Of a stretch of DNA of 43,442 nt, positions 15,870-27,037 are shown piece by piece. Below the pieces are notes generated by a model. It did not search any database. It was not told the origin of the DNA and saw only the letters and a program-made list of their open reading frames with translations. Position 1 is the first letter of the stretch, and every line of letters starts with the position of its first letter. The stretch is from Pseudomonadota bacterium (GTDB lineage: Bacteria > Pseudomonadota > Alphaproteobacteria > Sphingomonadales > Sphingomonadaceae): the NCBI GenBank assembly GCA_023417515.1, contig JAEZFL010000069.1, positions 1 to 43,442 on the forward strand, in the 5' to 3' direction. A program made the position numbers and the translations under genes.

Positions 15870-16861
15870 TCCGCTCCTTCCTTCTCGCGCTCGTCCTCGC
15901 CGCGACGCTCGGCCTCGTCGGGGCCGTCGGGATCACCTACGCCGCCGCCGCGCCGCCCCGCCCGGCAGGGCAGTGGGCGCCGATCGGGCTCAGCCTCGCC
16001 GGCACCGAAACCGCCACGGCGGTCCAGCCGGCCCAGGCCCGCCCGACGCCGCTCGACCAGGCCGGCTGGACGGCGCGCAAGCAGCGGGTCCAGCTGCCCA
16101 ACGGTATCGAGCTCGCTTATGTCGAGCTCGGCAACCCGCGCGGGCGGCCGGTCCTCCTCCTCCACGGCTACACCGACACCAGCCGGGTCTGGTCGATCGT
16201 CGCGCCGTACCTGGCCGACCATCGCCTGATCATTCCCGACCAGCGCGGCCACGGCGCCTCGTCGGCCCCGGATTGCTGCTACGCCATGTCCGATTTCGCC
16301 AACGACGCCCGCCTGTTCCTCGACGCCCTCGACGTGGATCGGGCATCCATCGTAGGCTCGTCGATGGGCTCGATGGTCGCCCAGGTCTTCGCCGCCGAAT
16401 ATCCCGGCCGCGTCGACCGCATCGTCCTGTCCGGCTCGACCGCGCTGGCACCGGTCACGCGCGGCGACTGGCTGTGGACCAACACCAGCAGCCTGCGGAC
16501 GCCGATCTCTTCGAATGTCGAGTTCCTTCGCGAGTTCAGCCCCAGCGCCAGCCCGACCGCGGTCGACCCGGTCTTCGTTCGCTATTTCGACGCGGAGATG
16601 GCGGCGGTGGCGCCACACGTATGGCGCGCCGTGATGCGCGAGCTGCTCGACGTGCCCGTGGGCCGCTACGCCCCCGACATCAGCGCCGACGTGCTGATCC
16701 TCTCCGGAGGCCGCGACCCGTTCTTCCCGGCCGAGCACCACCGCGCTCTGGTCGCCGCCTATCCCCGCGCCCAGGCGCACGTCTTTCCCGACCTCGGCCA
16801 CAATCTGGTGGTGGAACGCCCGGACGAAGTCGGTCCTGTGCTCGCTGCCTTCTTGCGGTGA
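15866..16861 (+). CDS. Exported alpha/beta hydrolase
   Basis: A 331-residue serine hydrolase. The N-terminal 28 residues are hydrophobic, a signal peptide or membrane anchor. The alpha/beta hydrolase fold follows: oxyanion region LLLHGYTDTSRVW (98-109), PDQRGHG, nucleophile elbow G164-S-S166-M-G168, acid in LILSGGRDPFFP and catalytic His in FPDLGHNLVVE near the end. It is translationally coupled (ATGA) to the desaturase-like gene, so it may act on the same lipid, for example cleaving an ester after hydroxylation (inference). Under likely TetR control. Confidence 0.88.
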   Translation: MIRSFLLALVLAATLGLVGAVGITYAAAAPPRPAGQWAPIGLSLAGTETATAVQPAQARPTPLDQAGWTARKQRVQLPNGIELAYVELGNPRGRPVLLLHGYTDTSRVWSIVAPYLADHRLIIPDQRGHGASSAPDCCYAMSDFANDARLFLDALDVDRASIVGSSMGSMVAQVFAAEYPGRVDRIVLSGSTALAPVTRGDWLWTNTSSLRTPISSNVEFLREFSPSASPTAVDPVFVRYFDAEMAAVAPHVWRAVMRELLDVPVGRYAPDISADVLILSGGRDPFFPAEHHRALVAAYPRAQAHVFPDLGHNLVVERPDEVGPVLAAFLR

Positions 16862-16877
16862 CAGCCGGAGCGAGGGA

Positions 16878-18575
16878 TCAGCGTCGCCGGGCAGCGCTGG
16901 TCTCCCGCACCTGCCGGAATTCCGATCCCGAGCGCCACGCCGGCCACTCGCGGCTGTTGGCGAGCCGTCGCCCGATCTCATAGACCAAAGCCGCGTCCTG
17001 GGCCGCTCCGCGCAGGTCCCAGTCGGCGCTCCACGCGTCGCAGGGCTGGTGGTAGCAGCGGCCGGTATAGTCGGCGACCCAGCGCTCGCCCGCCTCGCGC
17101 CCGCCCCTGACCAGGTCGTTGCCGCCGGCGAGCGCCATGATCAGGAGCACCGGGACTCCGCGCTTGGCGAGAGCGAAATGGTCGGCCCGGTAGAACAGGC
17201 CGCGCTCGGGATGGGTCTCGACCGATACCGTCCGGCCCTGAGCCCGCGCCGCTTCGGTCAGGACATCCTCCATCTCGCTCTGCCCCTGGCCGATCAGCAC
17301 CACGTCGCGCGACGGTCCGGCGGTCTGGAGTACGTCCATGGTCAGGTTCGCGACCATCGTCTCGTGCGGGTAAATCGGGTTGGCGCTGTAATGTTCGGCG
17401 CCGAGCAGCCCGCGCTCCTCCGCGGTCCACGCCGCGAACACCAGGCTCCGTTCAGGCCGCGGCCCATGCGCGAAAGCTCGCGCGACCTCGATCACTCCGG
17501 CGAGTCCCAGGGCATCGTCGACCGCTCCGGGCCGGATCCGCCGTCCCTCGGCATCCGGCGGGCCAACGCCGAAACTGTCCCAGTGGCCGGCGAAGGAGAT
17601 GGTCTCGTTCGGGTAGCGCGACCCGGTCAGCCGCCCGATGACGTTGCGGCTCTGGATCCGCCTCAGCTCGACGGCCGTGTCGGCGGAGAGGGTCGCGCCG
17701 AGATCGATCGGCCTGAACCCTGGCCTTCGCGCCTCGCGCCGCACCTGCTCGAAATCGCGGCCGGCCCGCCGGAACAGTTCGACCGCCACCGGCCGCTGGA
17801 TCCAGCCCTGGAGAAGCAGCGGCTGGCGCGAACCAGCGGGAAGCACGACATTGTAATTCTCGCCGCCGGGGCTCTCGACGACGTTCCAGCCATAGCCGGC
17901 GCCCTCGGTCTCGTGGATCACCAGGGCCGCGATCGCTCCGCGCCGCGCCGCTTCCTCGAACTTGTAGGTCCAGCGCCCGTAATAGGTCATCGCCTGGCCG
18001 CCGAACCGGCCGGCGGCGGGCTCGCCCGGCTGCGCCTCGAAATCGGGATCGTTGACGAGGAACAAGGCGACCTTGCCGCGAAGATCGACGTCGCCGAAAT
18101 CGTCCCACTGCCGCTCGGGCGCCGACACGCCGAATCCGACGAACACGATCGGCGCATTGTCGATGCGCGCGCTTTCGACTGCCCGAACCGTGCTCAGATA
18201 AATGTCCTGCGGAAACCGCAGCGGCACGCTCTGCCCCGCCTGGCGGATCGACAGCCTGGGTTCCCGAAGCTGCGTCCTGATCAGCGGCACCGTCTGCGTC
18301 CAGCCGCCATTCTCGCCGCCCGGCTCAAGCCCCGCCGCCTGGAACTGCTCGATCAGATATTGGACGGTCCGCTCCTCGCCCGGCGTCCCCATCGCCCGCC
18401 CTTCGAATTCGTCCGAAGCCAGGACTCGGGTGATCTCCGACATCCGCTGCGGATCGATCGGCGCGTAGCCCGCCGGCTCCCCCGGCGCCGCCGCCATCCG
18501 TTCCTCGCCGGGAGCGGTCTGACAGCCCGCGAGGGCGAGCGGGATCGATGCGAGCAAGGCGAGCAGGGGCTTCAT
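16878..18575 (-). CDS. M28-family metallopeptidase lipoprotein
   Basis: A 565-residue peptidase with a lipoprotein signal (LALAGC, Cys18). The mature chain holds a protease-associated (PA) domain insertion around 150-260 and an M28 zinc peptidase domain from about 300. Zinc-site blocks are visible: SFAGHWDSFGVG (His, Asp), GAVDDALGLAGVIEVARAF (Asp) and FAAWTAEERGLLGAEHY (Glu-Glu). It is probably a periplasmic aminopeptidase involved in peptide uptake. A GAGGAG ribosome site precedes the ATG. It is convergent with the hydrolase gene, with only 16 bases between stops. Confidence 0.92.
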   Translation of the reverse strand: MKPLLALLASIPLALAGCQTAPGEERMAAAPGEPAGYAPIDPQRMSEITRVLASDEFEGRAMGTPGEERTVQYLIEQFQAAGLEPGGENGGWTQTVPLIRTQLREPRLSIRQAGQSVPLRFPQDIYLSTVRAVESARIDNAPIVFVGFGVSAPERQWDDFGDVDLRGKVALFLVNDPDFEAQPGEPAAGRFGGQAMTYYGRWTYKFEEAARRGAIAALVIHETEGAGYGWNVVESPGGENYNVVLPAGSRQPLLLQGWIQRPVAVELFRRAGRDFEQVRREARRPGFRPIDLGATLSADTAVELRRIQSRNVIGRLTGSRYPNETISFAGHWDSFGVGPPDAEGRRIRPGAVDDALGLAGVIEVARAFAHGPRPERSLVFAAWTAEERGLLGAEHYSANPIYPHETMVANLTMDVLQTAGPSRDVVLIGQGQSEMEDVLTEAARAQGRTVSVETHPERGLFYRADHFALAKRGVPVLLIMALAGGNDLVRGGREAGERWVADYTGRCYHQPCDAWSADWDLRGAAQDAALVYEIGRRLANSREWPAWRSGSEFRQVRETSAARRR

Positions 18576-18639
18576 GGCGCGCTCCTCGAGGACGCCCGAT
18601 CAACGGCCGTTGCCGCGATAAGTTCGCGCGCTGCGGAGA

Positions 18640-20274
18640 TCAGATCAAGCTGGCCTGCTGGCGGCTCCCCTCGCGCCCCGCCCGCCTGAAGGTGAGCGAG
18701 GGGTCGACGAGCGGGATGGCCGGCTTGCGGCCCTGGAACAGCTCTTCGAGAGTCAGGATCTGGAGCCGGGCGAAGCTCCGCCCGAAGCCGTCCTCGAAGC
18801 GGCCGACCGCGGCGGCCTCCCGTTCCATGACCGCGGTCGGCCGCGCCTTGGTGATGAAGATTCCGATCGGGGCGCGCTCGCGCTCCATCGTCGAATGGAG
18901 GTCGCGGATCATCTGCACGCCGACATTGTCGCCGCCCTTCACCGACACGATCGCCTTCTCGGTCCGGCGCCCATCCGGCTTGAAATAGATGATCCCGTCG
19001 ATGCCGCCGTCGGCGCCCTTGCGGCGGCCTCCGAACGGCTGGGCGTCGACCATCGACACCGCCCACCACTGGAACTGATATTTGTCGCGCCGGGCGAGGT
19101 CGAGCGCCGAGGCGAGGTCCTTGGGAGTCCCCTCGACGCTGAACGCGATCCCCGGAAAGGCGTCCTTCAGCCTCTTCTCGATCAGCGAGATGCTGAGATG
19201 GGTGACGTCGATCCCGATCCACCGCCGTCCCAGCTTCTGCGCCGCATGGATCGCGGTCCCGCACCCGCAGAAGGGATCGAGCACGACATCGCCCTCGTTC
19301 GACGAGGCGGAAATGATCCGCTCGAGTAGGGCCACGGGTTTCTGGGTCGGATAGCCGAGCCGCTCCTGGGCCGATGGACTCATCTTTTGAAGGGAGGAGA
19401 TGTCGAGCAGGACGTCCTGAGCAGCAATGCCTCGCGCCTCATCGAGATAGCGCTTGAGCTTTGGCATTGCTCCCGGGGTCTTCGGCCAGAAGATGCGACC
19501 TTCAGCATCGAGGCGATCGAGTTCGGCCGGCGTGTAGGCCCAATGCCGGGCTTTGGCCCGGACATCAAACCCGCGCCAAGGGTCGCCAGAAGGACCGTTC
19601 CTCGTGCCCGCCCCTGTCAGGTCGCCGGTCCAGTAGCGGCCGCGCCCGTCCCCATCATCGAACTTGAAGTATCGCTCGACATAAGCCTCGTCATAGGCCT
19701 GTCTCACCCCGGTCCAGCAGTAGGAATCCGATTTCGAATAGAACAGGATCACATCGTGGATCGGCCCCCAGCGCCTGGCCGAATTGTGTGCATGCGATCG
19801 CTTCCACACGATCTCACTGCGGAAGTTTACCGCGCCGAACACACCGTCCAGCAGCAGCTTGAGGTAATGGCTCGCGGTGGGATCGCAGTGGAGATAGAGG
19901 CTTCCGGTCGGCTTCAGCACCCGGTGAAGCTCGATCAGCCGGATCGCCATCATGGCGAGATAGGCCATCATGTCGTTCTCGCCGAGGAAGCTGCGCATCG
20001 CGTTCAAGAGGTCGAAGGCGCGCGTGTTGCCACTCCGCTCGACCAGCGCGAAGGCCTCCTCGGCGCTGTCGTTCCAGTGCCAACTATCCTCGAACGCACG
20101 GATCTGCGCATTGCCGGCGTCGGCCGCCGTGCGCAGCGCCTTGGGCGGCGCGAACAGGATGTTGTAGCTGGCGTTGGAGTTGAACGGCGGGTCGAGGTAG
20201 ACGAGGTCGACGCTCTCGTCGCGGACATGCGCGCGCAGCACGTCGAGATTGTCCCCGTAATGCAGCCGGTTCAT
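18640..20274 (-). CDS. DNA methyltransferase fused to Mrr-like restriction endonuclease domain
   Basis: A 544-residue two-part protein. Residues 1-385 form a beta-class amino-methyltransferase: catalytic motif IV DPPF at 28-31 comes first, the SAM motif FCGCG at 335-339 near the end, the usual order for beta-class N6-adenine or N4-cytosine enzymes, with a central target-recognition region. Residues about 400-530 resemble an Mrr/PD-(D/E)XK nuclease: GADGGIDG at 420-427 (Asp426) and VSVK at 443-446 (Lys446), then GIFITKARPT. This looks like modification and cleavage in one chain. The start at 20274 (MNRLHYGDN) is preferred; an in-frame start at 20310 is possible. The recognition sequence is unknown. 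The gene is divergent from uvrA. Confidence 0.85.
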   Translation of the reverse strand: MNRLHYGDNLDVLRAHVRDESVDLVYLDPPFNSNASYNILFAPPKALRTAADAGNAQIRAFEDSWHWNDSAEEAFALVERSGNTRAFDLLNAMRSFLGENDMMAYLAMMAIRLIELHRVLKPTGSLYLHCDPTASHYLKLLLDGVFGAVNFRSEIVWKRSHAHNSARRWGPIHDVILFYSKSDSYCWTGVRQAYDEAYVERYFKFDDGDGRGRYWTGDLTGAGTRNGPSGDPWRGFDVRAKARHWAYTPAELDRLDAEGRIFWPKTPGAMPKLKRYLDEARGIAAQDVLLDISSLQKMSPSAQERLGYPTQKPVALLERIISASSNEGDVVLDPFCGCGTAIHAAQKLGRRWIGIDVTHLSISLIEKRLKDAFPGIAFSVEGTPKDLASALDLARRDKYQFQWWAVSMVDAQPFGGRRKGADGGIDGIIYFKPDGRRTEKAIVSVKGGDNVGVQMIRDLHSTMERERAPIGIFITKARPTAVMEREAAAVGRFEDGFGRSFARLQILTLEELFQGRKPAIPLVDPSLTFRRAGREGSRQQASLI

Positions 20275-20446
20275 CGCCAGCGACCCCCCGGACGGGGAGC
20301 CTAGGGGCATTGATTTTGGCCGCTATCTCAAGCGGCTCGACATCGGCGCCGGATCGGATGAAAGCAGAAGCCTCGCTTGTCTCACGCGCCACGCATCCCC
20401 ATCTCCGCGTCTCGCGTTGACCGCCGGCGCGTCCCCCTCTAGGCAA

Positions 20447-20461
20447 GAACATAGCTGGAAC
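20447..20461 (+). promoter_or_regulatory. LexA (SOS) box upstream of uvrA
   Basis: GAAC (20447-20450), seven bases, GAAC (20458-20461): the alphaproteobacterial LexA operator is the direct repeat GTTC-N7-GTTC, which reads GAAC-N7-GAAC on the other strand. It lies 10 bases before the uvrA ATG. A TTGACC at 20417-20422 may be the -35 element. Predicts DNA-damage induction of uvrA. Confidence 0.8.
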
Positions 20462-20471
20462 AGGTCGACTC

Positions 20472-23585
<3,114 letters not shown>

Positions 23586-23656
23586 TGGCGCCGGTAAATA
23601 CGCTTCCGCTTTGCTGGAGCAATCAATGTTCGAGCGCACTTAAGGACGATCTGCCC

Positions 23657-26179
23657 TCAGAGGGGGCTAATGTTATGAGCGTATCGCCTCCCGTCGGAGT
23701 CTACCTCAGAATCAAATCGAACCGGCTCACCGGCGACCATCAAATCCCACAGAGGCGCCGGAACGCGCGTGATGTGTATAAAGCTGTCTGGACAGGTCTG
23801 AGATTCTAGAAAGCCGTAGTCTTCCCGCCTCCCAATTTCCTTGAGGCATCCTATGTGTTGACCTTCCGATGAACCAGCGCCTGATGCTGGCTTTTCTCCT
23901 CGGGTAATGGCGTCTATAATTCGAAGTATTTCATCTGCAGATTCGACATCCAGGCCCCTCCGCCTCATCTCAATGAGTTGCGGAATAGCCTTCCGAAGAT
24001 GTCCAAGCATTCTGTCGTCGAATAGTTCCTGCGATATGGAGCGAAGGTACTTAATTAGATCCCTTGCCGCGCTAACAGGTATCGAGGTTTCATCGCCGCT
24101 TAGCCCCCATTCTAGCTTTCTCACGAACAGCTGTATCTGAACATCAACTGCTCTGAGGTATTCATCACTCTGGCCCGGTCCAATGGCATCTAAAGCCAAG
24201 GTAATAAGTCGTTGAGAATCTTCGAAATTGCAGCGCATATATTCATTCCGAGCCGCCTCTCGCAAAACCATTGGGCGGGGATCAATTTCGAGACAATTCT
24301 CAAAATGCCTAGCTGCGCGGTCGTTGTCTAAGAGTTTCATAAATAGTGTTGCTAAGTAAAAATGTATCTGCGGCTCCTCGGCTTCAAGCCTCAAAGCTGT
24401 TTCTAAAGAGGAAACTGCCCTCGTCCAGTCATTACCAATTTCAGCTATAAATGCCTCTACTCGGTGTACCTCAAAATAAGCCGGTTCGAGAGCTTTCGCC
24501 TCTTGAAGATACTGCTCCGCAAGATCGAACTCGCCATCAAAGCCATAGGAAATCGCAGTCTTCAGACGGTTAGCTACGATCATCTCTGACCTATTTCGAA
24601 CCACAAAGTTCCGCCTGCTATACCTATTAGCTTTTACGCGATTGCGCTCCGATTGATATTCTCCCTCAATACGGCGGTAGTTCTCTAGGATGCGCTCGAC
24701 GACGTCCTTTCTTGGAACAATAAGACGATGAACATAGCTCCTTGAAAATGATTTTAAGGAAAACTCCTGACTGCCGTCAGGTGATACCTCCAGCTCTACT
24801 AGACCGTACCTCGTCAACTCTGCCAAGCCATCAGTAACCTGTATCGGAGAAAGGTTTGACACCGATTGTATAACACCGGGAGAGGCGATGGTCGGTAGAG
24901 CAGACAAGACGACTATAACTGCTTGGGCCTCCGGTCCTAACTTCAGAATCACATTGTCGAGGCAGAATTTTAGGGCGCTATCCGGCTCAAGCGTAATCCG
25001 TTCCGGGTCCAGACCCGACTTAACCCCAAGAACAAGCCACTTTATCAGGAGAGGTTTGAAGCTGAGTCTCTCGACAAAGCGCTCCAACGCTGTTTGCGGA
25101 AACGCCTTTAATTTCTCGACCGCATACACGTCTGCGAGACGGTTTATATATACAAGGGCGTCCTTAGGACTAAGTTCTCCAACGAGTACTGTTAAGTCGC
25201 CTCCAATGGGATGGCGAGATGTAAATACTATCTTACTCTCTCCTGGAACGTCCGACACAAGGTCCTTCAATTCAGAACCAACGATAGTTTCGTAGTTGTC
25301 GACAACTAATAAAACCCGGTTGTCCTCTAAGAACCGCATTAGACGCGTGCGCGCGTCTCCTGGCGATGCTTCGAGCATGGCTGCGGCGTCCATAATTTCG
25401 AGCGCCTCGACAGTGGCATCCTCAACCTGCGAGACACCGTTCACAATCAAATGGGACGTCTTTGCGCTGGTCCAAATTATGGCATCAAATGGATGATCTG
25501 CACTGCGTACCAAGCTGTAGAGAACCTGGAGAGTCAGCGCCGTTTTGCCGTTCCCACCCTCTCCGAGCACCGTAACAACGGGATGCCGCCCAAGGATCTT
25601 CTTTCGGAGATCTCGTTCCAACTCTGGGCGCGGAAGGAAGCCTGTGTCGTCATAATCGGGAACGGGAAGGTTGTGTAAGACCTCGCTCGCGATAGGCTCA
25701 TCTAGAAACTCAATCGACCTCTCCATAAACGCTGTAGGATTCTCTGTGTACTCCGCATACCGCCTCAGGAGAGTTGACCAGTAAGCTCCCGACCTTACGA
25801 GGTTCTGCGCGAAAGAAAGGGCTAGAACCTGCTGATCTAAAGTCATTGGACGGCCATGCATCACATCATTGCGAATCCCGACCATTCGTTGAAATGGCCC
25901 GTTCAATGACCCAAAGTAAGCTCTCGATCCAGCATCCATTCGAGGCTTTAGACGCATCAGGACTGAGAACTTGTCGCCCAAGTCTAGGCCGTGAATAAGC
26001 TGAAGGTCGTCCCCAAGGTCAGTTTCGGAAGAGCGCTGCCCTAGTCTCCGCTTTGCCTTTTCGCGTTCCTCCTCCGCCAAGAAGCCATTATCAGTCGCCA
26101 GCATTCTGATGTGGCTAATCAGGTCCGCCTCTATAGCGTCGAATAAGATGAAAAGCGCTACTCGTTGGTAGGTCGACAC
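23657..26179 (-). CDS. HEPN - STAND NTPase - TPR-like - cold-shock domain protein
   Basis: An 840-residue multidomain protein that I cannot match to a named system. Residues 1-150 are helical with R103-NDVM-H108, the Rx4H motif of HEPN ribonucleases. Residues 175-480 are a STAND/NB-ARC-type NTPase: Walker A GEGGNGKT at 206-213, Walker B LLVVDNYE at 290-297, sensor KIVFTSRH at 316-323, then a winged-helix-like part (SPIQVTDGLAELTRYGLVEL). Residues about 540-750 look like TPR repeats (LAEQYLQEAKALEPAYFE, AVSSLETALRLEAEEPQIHFYLA, AARHFENCLEIDPR). Residues 777-840 resemble a cold-shock domain with RNP1-like DYGFLES and RNP2-like DSFIHI. The start is GTG at 26179 with GGGGAGAGG upstream. The DNA is clearly more AT-rich than its neighbours, suggesting transfer. 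Likely an RNA-targeting defence or stress-response switch (inference). Confidence 0.85.
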   Translation of the reverse strand: MSTYQRVALFILFDAIEADLISHIRMLATDNGFLAEEEREKAKRRLGQRSSETDLGDDLQLIHGLDLGDKFSVLMRLKPRMDAGSRAYFGSLNGPFQRMVGIRNDVMHGRPMTLDQQVLALSFAQNLVRSGAYWSTLLRRYAEYTENPTAFMERSIEFLDEPIASEVLHNLPVPDYDDTGFLPRPELERDLRKKILGRHPVVTVLGEGGNGKTALTLQVLYSLVRSADHPFDAIIWTSAKTSHLIVNGVSQVEDATVEALEIMDAAAMLEASPGDARTRLMRFLEDNRVLLVVDNYETIVGSELKDLVSDVPGESKIVFTSRHPIGGDLTVLVGELSPKDALVYINRLADVYAVEKLKAFPQTALERFVERLSFKPLLIKWLVLGVKSGLDPERITLEPDSALKFCLDNVILKLGPEAQAVIVVLSALPTIASPGVIQSVSNLSPIQVTDGLAELTRYGLVELEVSPDGSQEFSLKSFSRSYVHRLIVPRKDVVERILENYRRIEGEYQSERNRVKANRYSRRNFVVRNRSEMIVANRLKTAISYGFDGEFDLAEQYLQEAKALEPAYFEVHRVEAFIAEIGNDWTRAVSSLETALRLEAEEPQIHFYLATLFMKLLDNDRAARHFENCLEIDPRPMVLREAARNEYMRCNFEDSQRLITLALDAIGPGQSDEYLRAVDVQIQLFVRKLEWGLSGDETSIPVSAARDLIKYLRSISQELFDDRMLGHLRKAIPQLIEMRRRGLDVESADEILRIIDAITRGEKPASGAGSSEGQHIGCLKEIGRREDYGFLESQTCPDSFIHITRVPAPLWDLMVAGEPVRFDSEVDSDGRRYAHNISPL

Positions 26180-26367
26180 CTTTGATACCTCTCCCCTTGG
26201 TTTACTCGGGGTGTTCCACAGAAACGCCCGGATGTGAAGCGGTCACCCTGGCGGACATCTGGAGCACAAACGTGGGGAGCGAAGAAAGGAATATAGCAGC
26301 CCGCAATCTTCGCTGTTGAGCATTCCTTGGCGTGTCGCACAGCTTTCCGTTGCTTGCACTGACCGCG
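26180..26367. other. Upstream region of the STAND gene
   Basis: No gene seen. It holds the GGGGAGAGG ribosome site of the minus-strand STAND gene (around 26187-26196). On the minus strand, TATATT (about 26291-26296) could be a -10 element, without a convincing -35 partner. The composition is intermediate between the AT-rich gene and the GC-rich chromosome. Confidence 0.4.
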
Positions 26368-26590
26368 TCACCCCCTCACCTCCCGCACCATCCGCTTCCG
26401 CTCCCGCTCGTCCGCATAGGCCCAGCGCACCGCGTCCACCCCCTTCGGGCACGGCGGCACTCCGCCCGGTCCCTCCGGCGGGGGCTCGTGGTCGCTGGGG
26501 CGGGCGCCGACCAGCCAGGGGGGCATGTCGCCGCCGCTGAGGCTCGTGAACGCCACGTCGTGGCGCCACGCCGCGACGAGGAGGCCGCAT
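26368..26590 (-). pseudogene. C-terminal fragment duplicated from the zinc-ribbon gene at 28405
   Basis: On the minus strand the frame ending at 26368 encodes GGDMPPWLVGARPSDHEPPP and continues through WAYADERERKRMVREVRG. This matches the C-terminus of the gene at 28405-28821 (GEDMPRWLIGTRPSDHEPPP and WAYADERERKRMAREVRV) at most positions, and the DNA is close to identical over about 180 bases. The cysteine-containing N-terminal half is missing, so it is a remnant. The two copies are direct repeats about 1.85 kb apart. Confidence 0.8.
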
Positions 26591-26599
26591 CCACCTGCC

Positions 26600-27037
26600 T
26601 TATTGTGCGGGTGTGCTGTCTTCCGGGCTCGAAATTTGGCGCCTCGCGGTAATTCCCGCATAGATGAGCAGGCCCGCGCCGAGCACGAGCACCGCCCAGC
26701 CCCACTGTAGTTGGATCGAGTTCGTCGCCATGTCGGCCAAACCACGGAAGGGATTTCCCGCAAGCTCGGTTTCCATCCGGCGTCGCATTTCGGCCATGCC
26801 ATACTGGAAGCGGATGAAGGTGAAGCCTAGCATCAGGAGGGCGGCTGCTCCCGGCCAGACCACGTGCCGAACGCGACCGGTAAAGGTGAGGATAGCGGCG
26901 GCCGCCGCAAGAATGAGGATGACGACGCCGTCCCCTTTGCCATTCATGAAGTAGTTGATGTTCCCGACGATCGGCGCACTGACGATGGGCATAAACACGC
27001 CCAGGATTACGGTGACAGTGCACTTAATGCCCGTCAC
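26600..27037 (-). CDS. Multi-spanning membrane protein with truncated or altered N-terminus
   Basis: A frame of 145 residues with four hydrophobic stretches: LGVFMPIVSAPIVG, GVVILILAAAAAILTF, HVVWPGAAALLMLGFTF and WGWAVLVLGAGLLIYAGI. The pieces NYFMNGKGDG, LAGNPFRGLAD and QLQWGWAVLV are conserved in a small family of bacterial membrane proteins of unknown function (recalled, not searched). The first ten codons (TGIKCTVTVI) are encoded by the repeat at 27005-27021, so the original N-terminus has probably been replaced or lost. The GTG at 27035-27037 overlaps the stop of the toxin gene; an internal ATG at the residue before PIVSAPIVG is another possible start. Confidence 0.6.
   Translation of the reverse strand: MTGIKCTVTVILGVFMPIVSAPIVGNINYFMNGKGDGVVILILAAAAAILTFTGRVRHVVWPGAAALLMLGFTFIRFQYGMAEMRRRMETELAGNPFRGLADMATNSIQLQWGWAVLVLGAGLLIYAGITARRQISSPEDSTPAQ
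27005..27021. repeat. 17-base repeat, copy 1
   Basis: GATTACGGTGACAGTGC, identical to 28382-28398. Here it is followed by ACTTAATGCC and lies at the 5' end of the minus-strand membrane gene. I recall similar sequences in proteobacterial dispersed repeats, but did not search. Confidence 0.75.

Noticed and set aside
26376..27023. 215-codon minus-strand frame across the membrane gene and the duplicate fragment
   Set aside because: It combines parts of two unrelated segments in a frame that matches neither the membrane protein nor the zinc-ribbon fragment.
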